Shown: piece after piece, positions 1 through 7,484 of the stretch
How the letters are laid out: each line of letters starts with the position of its first letter
How positions within the stretch are numbered: position 1 is the first letter of the stretch
From: Roseburia sp. CAG:309
GTDB taxonomy: Bacteria > Bacillota > Clostridia > Lachnospirales > Lachnospiraceae
Direction: 5' to 3'
Assembly: GCA_000434115.1 (NCBI GenBank)
Contig: FR894004.1
Span: 1-32,377 of the forward strand
DNA length: 32,377 nucleotides
Notes under the pieces: generated by a model
What the model saw: only the letters and a program-made list of their open reading frames with translations
The model's database searches: none
Told to the model about the DNA's origin: nothing
Translations under genes and position numbers: made by a program

Positions 1-1
1 A

Positions 2-964
2 GCAGAGACCGTACCGCCGGCAATTATGGCGATGGCAGTATTTTTTGTATCGAGGTTTACGGATGGTTTTGTGTATGGGATCATTGCTTCACTGCTGAGT
101 GTACTTGTGCTTAATTTTGCCTTTGCTTTTCCTTATTTTGCCTTCAATTTCAGCATTCCGGAAAATATCATTTCTGCGGTGATCATGCTTGTGATTACGG
201 CAATGACGAGTACAATCACGTCCCAGCTCAAGTGGCAGGAACGTGTGCGTGCAGAAAGTATCAACGAGAAAATGCGTGGAAATCTTTTGCGGGCAGTTTC
301 ACATGATCTTAGGACACCGCTTACGACAATTTACGGATCCAGTTCGGCAATTGTACAAAATTACGAGCATTTGTCCGAAGATCAGGTTGTTCAACTGGCA
401 GACGGGATCCGGGAAGATGCCAGATGGCTCATCGGAATGGTGGAAAATATTTTGTCCATTACGCGGATTGATAATGACGGAGTAAAACTGGTTAAGACAT
501 CGACGGTTTTGGAAGAACTGATCGATTCGGTACTGACGCAGTTCAAAAAACGGTATCCGGATCAGAAAGTAAATGTGTCGATACCGGAAGAATTTACCAG
601 TATTCCAATGGATGCCGTACTGATCGAACAGGTTCTTATGAATCTTTTGGAAAATGCGGTGCAGCATGCAAAGGGCATGAAAACGCTGGAACTTCACGTA
701 TTTGTACTGGGAGATAAAGCGGTATTTGAAGTCCGGGATGATGGATGTGGAATTGAGAAAGAGCGAATGAAAGGACTTTTTCAAGATTATTTCTCTGTGA
801 AAGATGCTCCGGTGGATAACCAGAAACGAAGCATGGGAATCGGTCTTGCTGTGTGTGCTTCGATCATTAAGGCACATGGTGGTGCAATCACCGCAGAGAA
901 TCGAAAGGAAGGGGGATGCTGCATCCGCTTTGCCTTAGAATTGGAGGAAACCGAAAATGAATAA
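2..964 (+). CDS. kdpD: KdpD-type sensor histidine kinase (5' truncated by the window)
   Basis: Membrane sensor kinase that would phosphorylate the response regulator encoded directly downstream. The frame is open to the left edge, so the true start is outside the window and the ATG at 26 is internal. The visible part begins in hydrophobic segments resembling the DUF4118 membrane domain of KdpD, followed by a dimerisation/phosphoacceptor helix with SHDLRTPL (phospho-His codon at 302-304), an N-box containing LLENAVQHA, and a G-box with DDGCGIEKE, then a second glycine box (SMGIGLAVCASII). The N-terminal KdpD and USP domains, which bind c-di-AMP in some Firmicutes, would lie upstream and cannot be checked. 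The last 8 bases overlap the regulator gene, so the two are translationally coupled. Whether kdpFABC lies upstream is unknown; it is not downstream. Confidence is high for histidine kinase, moderate for KdpD itself. Confidence 0.85.
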   Translation, partial: AETVPPAIMAMAVFFVSRFTDGFVYGIIASLLSVLVLNFAFAFPYFAFNFSIPENIISAVIMLVITAMTSTITSQLKWQERVRAESINEKMRGNLLRAVSHDLRTPLTTIYGSSSAIVQNYEHLSEDQVVQLADGIREDARWLIGMVENILSITRIDNDGVKLVKTSTVLEELIDSVLTQFKKRYPDQKVNVSIPEEFTSIPMDAVLIEQVLMNLLENAVQHAKGMKTLELHVFVLGDKAVFEVRDDGCGIEKERMKGLFQDYFSVKDAPVDNQKRSMGIGLAVCASIIKAHGGAITAENRKEGGCCIRFALELEETENE

Positions 965-1661
965 ATATAAAGTGCAAGTGATAGAAGATGAGATCAACAT
1001 TTGCAATTTTATGAAAATGATCTTTGAGACGCATGAGTATCAGGCGATTTTTTCCCAAAAGGGAGAAAGCGGTCTGACAATGTTTTGGTCGCATCATCCG
1101 GATATCGTTATTTTGGATCTTGGACTGCCGGATATGGATGGTACTGAGGTAATAAAACAGATACGCAAAGCTTCGGATACGCCGATCATTGTACTGTCGG
1201 CGCGAAGCAATGAAGCAGATAAAGTGGAGGCACTGGATCTTGGTGCCAATGATTATATTACGAAACCGTTTGGAACCGATGAACTTCTGGCAAGGGTACG
1301 AGCCACACTTAGGACGGCACGATTTCAAGGTGCCGGCACAGGGATAAGACAGGAATTTAAATTGGGAGATATGAAGATATCCTATGATGCCAGAAGAGTA
1401 ACGATCGGAGAAGAAGAGATACGGTTGACGCAGACAGAATATAATATTGTAGAGCTGCTCGCCGTACATGCCGGAAAAGTTCTTACCTACGCTGAGATCA
1501 TTAAAAAAGTGTGGGGATATTCAGACTCAGGAAGTGTCAAAAAACTTCAGGTGAATATGGCGAATATTCGTAAAAAATTTGGTGAGACACCGGGAGAATA
1601 CCGCTACATACGCAATGAACTGGGAGTTGGCTACCGCATGAATGACGAACAGGAATCATAA
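957..1661 (+). CDS. kdpE: KdpE-like OmpR-family response regulator
   Basis: DNA-binding response regulator of 234 residues, partner of the overlapping kinase. The receiver domain (about residues 5-118) shows the acidic pocket at E10-D11, the phosphoacceptor D54 in ILDLGLPD, and the lysine in DYITKPF. The C-terminal winged-helix domain (about 135-230) has the OmpR/PhoB pattern LTQTEYNIVELL and ends with GVGYRM, as in KdpE. The ATG at 957 lies inside the last codons of the kinase gene and is preceded by GGAGGAAA at a sensible distance. In the classical system KdpE activates kdpFABC at low potassium or osmotic stress. Here the following genes are a phosphate transporter and a cation antiporter, so its regulon may differ. 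Family assignment is strong; the exact orthology is inferred from the KdpD-like partner. Confidence 0.87.
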   Translation: MNKYKVQVIEDEINICNFMKMIFETHEYQAIFSQKGESGLTMFWSHHPDIVILDLGLPDMDGTEVIKQIRKASDTPIIVLSARSNEADKVEALDLGANDYITKPFGTDELLARVRATLRTARFQGAGTGIRQEFKLGDMKISYDARRVTIGEEEIRLTQTEYNIVELLAVHAGKVLTYAEIIKKVWGYSDSGSVKKLQVNMANIRKKFGETPGEYRYIRNELGVGYRMNDEQES

Positions 1662-1684
1662 CATAAAACGAAAGGGACACAACA

Positions 1685-3361
1685 ATGAAATTGACAGATA
1701 TTATGGGACTCCTTGGAGGGCTTGCACTGTTTTTATATGGGATGCAGATGATGAGTCAGGGACTGGAAAATGCAGCAGGCGATAAAATGAAGCAGATTCT
1801 TGAGAAACTGACTTCCAATCGTTTGCTTGGAGTATTGGTCGGTGCTGTTATTACGGCAGTAATTCAGTCCTCCTCAGCGACAACCGTAATGGTGGTTGGA
1901 TTTGTAAATTCCGGTATGATGACGTTGACACAGGCAATCTGGATCATCATGGGTGCCAATATTGGAACGACGATCACCGGACAACTGATTGCCTTAGATG
2001 TAGGAGCATTGGCCCCGTTTATTGCCTTTGTCGGCGTGGCGGTGCTGGTATTTCTGAAAAATGAAAGAATCCACCACATTGGAAATATCGTGGCGGGTCT
2101 TGGAATCCTTTTTATCGGAATGGATATGATGAGTTCATCCATGGCTCCACTCAGCAAATCACAAGAATTTGTCGGGATTTTGACACGGTTTGAAAATCCG
2201 ATTCTGGGAATCCTTGCCGGAATGATCTTTACGGCAATCATTCAGTCGTCATCTGCTTCCGTAGGAATCTTACAGGCTTTGGCTGCCAGCGGAATTGTTA
2301 CATTAAACAGTGCAGCATTTATTTTGTTTGGACAAAATATCGGAACGTGTATTACGGCACTTCTTGCTTCCATCGGTGCAAACCGCAATGCAAAGAGGAC
2401 AACAATCGTACATTTTACCTTTAATGTCATTGGTACCTGTCTGTTTACGATCCTTTGTATTGTTACACCGCTGATCGGATGGCTTCAGGCATTTACTCCG
2501 ACCAATGTGCCCGGTCAGATTGCCAATTTACATACGTTATTCAATATTGTGACGACAATATTTCTGCTTCCTTTTGGTGAAGTTCTTGCGAAGATATCGC
2601 AGAAAATATTGCCGATCAATGAAAAGGATGGTACAATACAAGGGGTACTGCCGCGGATGCAGCTTAACGTTCGGGAAACTTTAGGTCAATCTGCTGTCAG
2701 TACGGAAGAGGCAAAAAAGGAAATGTGGGATATGCTCTGTATGGCGGAGCGGAACGTCCACAATGCATTTGATGTATTTATCAAAAATGACAAAGAAGTT
2801 TTTCAATCCATTGCTGCGACAGAAGAGCAGGTAGACCGTTTGAATTCGGAGATTTCCTGTCTTATTACAACGGCACTTTCGCACGAAAGTACAACGATTG
2901 GCAGCGGTGTTTTCAGTAGTTATCACGCCATTACCGGAAATATTGAGCGGATCAGTGATCATGCGATGAATATCGCGGAATATTCGAAAACCCGCAAAAA
3001 GATGGGCGTGAAATTTTCGAAAAAGGAAAAGAAAGAAGCAGCCGGGCTTCAAAAGGTCTGTGATGAGTTGTTTGCTACACTAACGAATGTTAGTGATGAT
3101 GTGGAAAAATGGCACGATATCATCGCGGAGAAAGAGCAGGAAATTGATGATCTCACGAAAAAATGCCGGGAACGCATGATGGAGCGCATTCAGAATGAAG
3201 AATGTTCTTATCAGGCAAGCATACTGTTTTCCGAGATGCTCACGGATTTTGAACGAATTGGAGATCATGCTTTGAATATTGCAGATGAATTACAGACGAT
3301 TGCCTCGTTAGGAGCAGAAAATTGGACTTGGACTTTAGAAGAAAGGGGATTCGATGATTAG
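1685..3361 (+). CDS. Na/Pi cotransporter family protein with C-terminal PhoU domain
   Basis: Membrane transporter of 558 residues, probably sodium-driven phosphate (or other anion) movement. The first roughly 310 residues carry the two inverted Na/Pi repeats, each with the family signature: QSSSATTVMVVGF starting at Q61 and QSSSASVGILQAL starting at Q187. The remaining roughly 220 residues are helical and charged and contain the PhoU-like pattern FERIGDHALNIAD near the C terminus, with a weaker first copy (ERISDHAMNIAEY), as in the NptA/YjbB type found in bacteria. It starts 23 bases after kdpE behind a weak AAAGGGA site and its last 8 bases overlap the antiporter gene, so all four genes are probably one transcript. 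Direction and substrate cannot be read from sequence; YjbB-type members export phosphate. Confidence 0.88.
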   Translation: MKLTDIMGLLGGLALFLYGMQMMSQGLENAAGDKMKQILEKLTSNRLLGVLVGAVITAVIQSSSATTVMVVGFVNSGMMTLTQAIWIIMGANIGTTITGQLIALDVGALAPFIAFVGVAVLVFLKNERIHHIGNIVAGLGILFIGMDMMSSSMAPLSKSQEFVGILTRFENPILGILAGMIFTAIIQSSSASVGILQALAASGIVTLNSAAFILFGQNIGTCITALLASIGANRNAKRTTIVHFTFNVIGTCLFTILCIVTPLIGWLQAFTPTNVPGQIANLHTLFNIVTTIFLLPFGEVLAKISQKILPINEKDGTIQGVLPRMQLNVRETLGQSAVSTEEAKKEMWDMLCMAERNVHNAFDVFIKNDKEVFQSIAATEEQVDRLNSEISCLITTALSHESTTIGSGVFSSYHAITGNIERISDHAMNIAEYSKTRKKMGVKFSKKEKKEAAGLQKVCDELFATLTNVSDDVEKWHDIIAEKEQEIDDLTKKCRERMMERIQNEECSYQASILFSEMLTDFERIGDHALNIADELQTIASLGAENWTWTLEERGFDD

Positions 3362-4946
3362 CCCTATTTTGATCGCCATGATTATTTTAATCTGTGTTTT
3401 TTTAGACCGGGTTTCTGACCGCTTTGGAATCCCGGTTTTACTTGGTTTTATATTGCTTGGGATCGTTTTTGGCTCCGATGGAGTGGTTAAGATTCCATTT
3501 GATAACTATTCTTTTGCAGAGCAGGTGTGTTCGATCGCCTTAATCTTTATTATGTTTTACGGCGGTTTCGGAACCAACTGGGAACATGCCAGACCAGCGG
3601 CGGGAAAAGCCGTTCTGTTATCGACGGCTGGTGTGCTTCTGACGGCTGGTGTGACCGGAATTCTCTGCCATTATATTCTTTCTATTTCATGGATTGAAAG
3701 TTTTCTGATCGGAGCACTGCTCAGTTCTACCGATGCGGCTTCCGTTTTTTCCATCTTACGATCCAAACAGTTAAATCTCAAATACAATACCGCCTCTCTG
3801 CTTGAATTGGAGAGTGGAAGTAATGATCCGGTTGCGTATATGATGACGGCAATCCTGATCACGGTTGCAAAGGGAAGCCTGAGTTCGTACCAGCTCATTC
3901 AGATGGTTGTTTTGCAGATTGGCGGAGGAATTGCATGTGGTGTTTTATTTGCCGCAGCGTCGGTCTATCTGATGAAGCACTGCCGGTTTTCTACGGATGG
4001 ATTTGATATTATTTTCTCTGTGGGAGTTGCCCTGTTAGCTTATGCGATGCCGACTGCAATGGGCGCAAATGGCTATCTCAGTGTATATATTGTAGGAATT
4101 GTACTGGGAAATTCTGACATTAAGAATAAGCCCAATCTGGTTCATTTTTTTGATGGAATGACAGGACTTACACAGATTCTGATCTTCTTTTTGATGGGAC
4201 TTCTGGCGTTTCCGTCAAGACTGCCGCAGGTGGTTTTGCCGGCACTCGTGATTGCGCTGATCGTGACATTTATTGCAAGACCATTGTCCGTAATCCTTGT
4301 TTTAACGCCATTCCGGGCAAAAGCAGCGCAGCAGATTCTTGTTTGCTGGTCGGGACTACGAGGCGCGGCTTCCATCGTGTTTGCCATGATGGCGACCCAG
4401 AGTCTGGATCTGGAAAATGACATTTACCACATTGTATTTACGGTCGTATTGTTTTCCATTCTTTTCCAGGGGGCATTGCTTCCGGCAGTTGCAAGAAAAC
4501 TGGATATGATTGACGCGAGTGATACGGTATTGAAAACCTTCAATGACTATTCCAGCGAGGTGCCGGTTCAGTTTATCCAATTTATGGTAACAAGAGAACA
4601 TGCGTGGTGTGGAAGGGCGCTCTGTGAGATCAATCTGCCTCCGGAGACCCTGGTCGTTCTTTTGGAGAGGGAAGGAAATAATATCGTTCCAAACGGGCAG
4701 ACGATACTGCTGGAAGGGGATCGTCTGATACTGAGTGCTCTTGCACCGGAGGAAGTGACCGGAATCCGGCTGATTGAAAAACATCTGGAGGGAGGACACA
4801 AATATGTCGGAAAGAAATTAAGTGAGATCAAGACCGGAAAAAATGAATTGATCATTATGATACAGCGGGAGGGAAGTATTATCATTCCGAATGGAAATGA
4901 CATTTTGCAGGTGGGGGACACGGTCGTTATCAATCGTTCGAAGTAA
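3354..4946 (+). CDS. CPA1-type cation/proton antiporter with two RCK_C domains (NhaP2/CvrA-like)
   Basis: Monovalent cation/proton antiporter of 530 residues, likely potassium efflux in exchange for protons. The first roughly 395 residues are strongly hydrophobic with the CPA1 motifs SSTDAASVFSILR (about 124-136) and ESGSNDPVAYMM (about 153-164), the latter holding the Asn-Asp pair of the transport site. After a short linker come two tandem TrkA-C/RCK_C-like units, about residues 408-475 and 483-530, each with a (V/I)PNG..IL..GD pattern. In S. aureus CpaA the RCK_C domain of a related antiporter binds c-di-AMP; this is known for the family, and binding here is inferred. Its start overlaps the Na/Pi gene by 8 bases (GGGGATTCG before ATG). 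A hairpin at 4950-4995 closes the operon. Confidence 0.87.
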   Translation: MISPILIAMIILICVFLDRVSDRFGIPVLLGFILLGIVFGSDGVVKIPFDNYSFAEQVCSIALIFIMFYGGFGTNWEHARPAAGKAVLLSTAGVLLTAGVTGILCHYILSISWIESFLIGALLSSTDAASVFSILRSKQLNLKYNTASLLELESGSNDPVAYMMTAILITVAKGSLSSYQLIQMVVLQIGGGIACGVLFAAASVYLMKHCRFSTDGFDIIFSVGVALLAYAMPTAMGANGYLSVYIVGIVLGNSDIKNKPNLVHFFDGMTGLTQILIFFLMGLLAFPSRLPQVVLPALVIALIVTFIARPLSVILVLTPFRAKAAQQILVCWSGLRGAASIVFAMMATQSLDLENDIYHIVFTVVLFSILFQGALLPAVARKLDMIDASDTVLKTFNDYSSEVPVQFIQFMVTREHAWCGRALCEINLPPETLVVLLEREGNNIVPNGQTILLEGDRLILSALAPEEVTGIRLIEKHLEGGHKYVGKKLSEIKTGKNELIIMIQREGSIIIPNGNDILQVGDTVVINRSK

Positions 4947-4949
4947 AGC

Positions 4950-4995
4950 AAAGCAATATTCCCTGTGCGCAGGCACGGTGATTCATTGCTTTTTG
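4950..4995 (+). terminator. Rho-independent terminator of the kdp/antiporter operon
   Basis: AAAGCAAT (4950-4957) pairs with ATTGCTTT (4985-4992) and is followed by more T residues. The loop contains an inner hairpin GTGC-GCAG-GCAC (4965-4976), which shares the core TGCGCAGGC with the hairpin after leuA. It starts 4 bases after the antiporter stop codon. Confidence 0.62.
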
Positions 4996-5038
4996 TATAG
5001 GGCTATGCAATCGTTAATAATTTTTAATAATTTTTTTG

Positions 5039-5066
5039 TTGCGTAGAATGGATATTTTGTTATAAT
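5039..5066 (+). promoter_or_regulatory. Sigma-A type promoter of the cdaA operon
   Basis: A perfect TATAAT (5061-5066) follows TTGCGT (5039-5044) at a 16-base spacing; TTGTTG at 5036 is an alternative -35. It lies between the terminator of the preceding operon and the first gene of the next, leaving a leader of about 50 bases in which I see no riboswitch. Confidence 0.6.
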
Positions 5067-5121
5067 TAAATATAGGGAATACTACCGATTGACGATTTTA
5101 TGACAAAGAAGTGGAGTATAT

Positions 5122-5547
5122 ATGGTTAGTGAACAAAAAGTAAGATTGATGATTCATCTGGCGGACTACGAGTCGCATGAGGGAAAACAGGATTTTGCGC
5201 GAACAAAATATTACAAAATGGACTATATTCGGTTGCAGATTTTGAAAACACTTGTCTGTGTGACTTGTGCGGTCGTTTTGATCGCTGTGATCGCCGGATT
5301 GTACAATATGGAATATCTCATTACCAATGCGCTGGAACTGGATTATATCAGCATTGGACGAACATACCTTGTAATCTATATCCTGCTTTTGGGATTGTTT
5401 TCCTTTGTGACAGTCAGTGTATCTTCGATTCAGTATGAGTCGTCAAAAAAACGAGTCAAAGAGTATTATCTTGTTTTACAGGAGCTTATCCGCTATTATG
5501 AGAGGGAAGAAGTGGAAAATGGTAATAAGGAGGAGCGGAATCTATGA
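5122..5547 (+). CDS. Unrecognised small membrane protein, first gene of cdaA operon
   Basis: I do not recognise the family. The 141-residue product has a polar N-terminal third rich in basic and acidic residues, then two clear membrane segments, about residues 51-71 (TLVCVTCAVVLIAVIAGLY) and 87-108 (YLVIYILLLGLFSFVTVSV), and a charged C-terminal tail with many Lys, Glu and Tyr. Both ends are probably cytoplasmic. There is no signal peptide or catalytic motif. The start is preceded by a modest GTGGAG. It is the promoter-proximal gene of a four-gene set that ends in cdaA-cdaR, and its stop codon overlaps the start of the next gene in an ATGA arrangement, so the two unknowns are co-translated. 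A role tied to c-di-AMP or envelope homeostasis is inferred from position only. Confidence 0.78.
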   Translation: MVSEQKVRLMIHLADYESHEGKQDFARTKYYKMDYIRLQILKTLVCVTCAVVLIAVIAGLYNMEYLITNALELDYISIGRTYLVIYILLLGLFSFVTVSVSSIQYESSKKRVKEYYLVLQELIRYYEREEVENGNKEERNL

Positions 5548-6557
5548 TGATGGCATTGCTGGTTTTAAAGACCAGGTGTAAAGAATTTTATGAAAAAAAC
5601 TATCGGATTGTCCGTTCTGTTTTGAAAATTGTGATCAGCTTGATCTTGTATAGTATTATTTTGTATCAGCTTCCATTTTCAAAGGAGCTTCGGGAATACG
5701 GACTTCCACTGTCCGTTATTCTGGCGCTGATCAGTGGATTTGTACCGGATTCGGTCATCATTTTTTTTACGGCAGTGCTTGCGGCACTGGAAATTTCGGC
5801 GGTGTCCTATCTGGTAGCAGCGTGTTTTTTATTTGTACTTCTTATCTATTTTCTGCTGTTTGGCAGATATGCAAAGAGTCAGAGTTATCTGGTTCTTCTG
5901 ATCCCGGCACTTTGGCCGCTGAACATTGTATTTGCCGTGCCGATCGTAGCTGCATTGTTTTTAAATCTTGCGATGATTCCGGCATGCCTTGCAGGAGTGT
6001 TTGTCAGGTATATCCTGCTTGCTGTGGAAAACTATTATATGATTTCACAAAATTCAGTAGATACCGGAAATACGTTAGAAGGATTGCAGTATTGTATTCG
6101 GTTTCTTTTGGATAATAAGGAAATGCTGCTTTATATGATTACGTTTGTAATCGTTTATGTACTGGTATTTTTGATACGCCGTGGACGGTTCAGTCATGCG
6201 TCACAGATTGGAATTTTCGTGGGAATGGTTGCCGGAATGGCAGGCGTGATCGCCGGAAATGCGTTTTGGAAGATTGATACGGATCTTATGAAATTGCTGC
6301 TGGGGATGGCATTGACGGCGGTGCTCGCTTATCTGGTGCAGTTTTTCCGTATGACACTGGATTATACCGGGGTGCATAAATTACAATTTGAAGATGAAGA
6401 TTATTTATATTATGTAAAAGCCGTTCCGAAGATGAAAGTTGCACCGGGAGATAAAACGGTGACGAGAATTGAAGAAGATCGGGACGAGGGAATGATCGAC
6501 CTGAAAGAGGAGATCGAAAAAGTGTTGGAAGAAGATATGAATTCTGACCATAAATAA
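5544..6557 (+). CDS. Unrecognised polytopic membrane protein with acidic cytoplasmic tail
   Basis: 337 residues with about nine hydrophobic segments from residue 23 to 275 and a hydrophilic C-terminal tail of about 60 residues rich in Asp, Glu and Lys. The tail begins with a Tyr-rich stretch, DEDYLYYVKAVPK. I recognise no transporter or enzyme signature. An AAGGAGGAG site at 5527-5535 fits the ATG at 5544 with 8 bases spacing; ATG codons at 5547 and 5550 are also possible. It overlaps the preceding gene by 4 bases and lies 33 bases before cdaA, so it belongs to the cdaA transcript. CdaA is itself a membrane enzyme that works with membrane partners, which makes this a candidate accessory subunit, but nothing in the sequence proves that. 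Confidence 0.8.
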   Translation: MMMALLVLKTRCKEFYEKNYRIVRSVLKIVISLILYSIILYQLPFSKELREYGLPLSVILALISGFVPDSVIIFFTAVLAALEISAVSYLVAACFLFVLLIYFLLFGRYAKSQSYLVLLIPALWPLNIVFAVPIVAALFLNLAMIPACLAGVFVRYILLAVENYYMISQNSVDTGNTLEGLQYCIRFLLDNKEMLLYMITFVIVYVLVFLIRRGRFSHASQIGIFVGMVAGMAGVIAGNAFWKIDTDLMKLLLGMALTAVLAYLVQFFRMTLDYTGVHKLQFEDEDYLYYVKAVPKMKVAPGDKTVTRIEEDRDEGMIDLKEEIEKVLEEDMNSDHK

Positions 6558-6590
6558 AGCCGAAAACAGGCAGGCAGGAGATGAGCACGT

Positions 6591-7484
6591 ATGGAAATGA
6601 TACGAAGTTTTTTCAAAGATTATGTGGCATGGCTTACGATGCCCGCAATTAATATTATAGATATTATTGAGATGCTTATCATTGCATTTGCTGTTTATCA
6701 TATTATAATTTGGATCAAAGATACCCGTGCTTGGGCATTGATGAAAGGAATTGTAGTTTTGTTCATTGTATGGCTGATCGCGGTGGTCCTGGGGATGAAT
6801 GTATTGTTATGGATTTTCCAGAATGCAATGGTGATCGGAATTACAGCAATTGTAATAATTTTCCAGCCGGAATTTCGTAATGCGCTGGAACAGCTCGGGC
6901 GGAAGTCGTTTTCGTCCATTAGTCCGTTTGACGAGAGCAAGTCAAAGGCAGAGAGGTATTCGGAACGAAGTATACAGGGAATTGTAAAAGCCGTTTATGA
7001 GATGGCAAAAGTGAAGACGGGAGCGCTGATCGTAGTAGAGAAGGAGATTCAATGCCGTGAATTTGAGAGAACCGGTATTCCAATCGATGCAGAGATCAGC
7101 AGCCAGCTTCTGATCAATATATTTGAACACAATACGCCATTGCACGATGGCGCAGTAATTCTGCGTGATAACCGTGTGGTATCGGCAACGTGTTATCTTC
7201 CGTTGTCAGATAATCTGGAACTCAGTAAAGAACTGGGAACCAGACACCGTGCAGGACTTGGTGTCAGCGAAGTCTCGGATTCTCTTACAATCATTGTATC
7301 CGAGGAAACCGGGGCGGTATCGACCGCGATGAACGGGAAACTGACACGCAATATGGATGCGGATACGTTGACGGAAATGTTGACGCGTGTGTCGAAACGT
7401 TCTTCGGACAACGCCAGAAAGAAATGGTGGAAGGGGGCAGACAAACATGAAAAACAAGTGGATGAAAAGCAGATTGATGAATAA
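6591..7484 (+). CDS. cdaA: Diadenylate cyclase CdaA (c-di-AMP synthase)
   Basis: Makes the second messenger c-di-AMP from two ATP at the inner face of the membrane. The 297-residue product has three N-terminal membrane segments (about residues 19-80) followed by a DAC (DisA_N) domain of about 160 residues. The catalytic signatures are intact: DGA at residues 186-188 and GTRHRAGLG with RHR at 218-220, plus SEETGAVS further on. An AGGAG at 6576-6580 sets the start 10 bases later. The final 38 bases overlap the cdaR gene, which encodes its usual membrane partner. In Firmicutes c-di-AMP controls potassium and osmolyte transport, cell wall and DNA-damage responses; the potassium-type genes 2-6 kb upstream fit this. 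The glmM gene that usually completes cdaA-cdaR-glmM is not here. Confidence 0.95.
   Translation: MEMIRSFFKDYVAWLTMPAINIIDIIEMLIIAFAVYHIIIWIKDTRAWALMKGIVVLFIVWLIAVVLGMNVLLWIFQNAMVIGITAIVIIFQPEFRNALEQLGRKSFSSISPFDESKSKAERYSERSIQGIVKAVYEMAKVKTGALIVVEKEIQCREFERTGIPIDAEISSQLLINIFEHNTPLHDGAVILRDNRVVSATCYLPLSDNLELSKELGTRHRAGLGVSEVSDSLTIIVSEETGAVSTAMNGKLTRNMDADTLTEMLTRVSKRSSDNARKKWWKGADKHEKQVDEKQIDE

Noticed and set aside
299..877. Antisense reading frame opposite the kinase gene
   Set aside because: No ribosome site, biased composition typical of the reverse complement of a real gene, and complete overlap with conserved kinase motifs.
7387..7446. Longer CdaR start at 7387
   Set aside because: No ribosome site there, and the 20 extra residues come from the shifted reading of conserved CdaA coding sequence; the ATG at 7447 directly precedes the membrane anchor.
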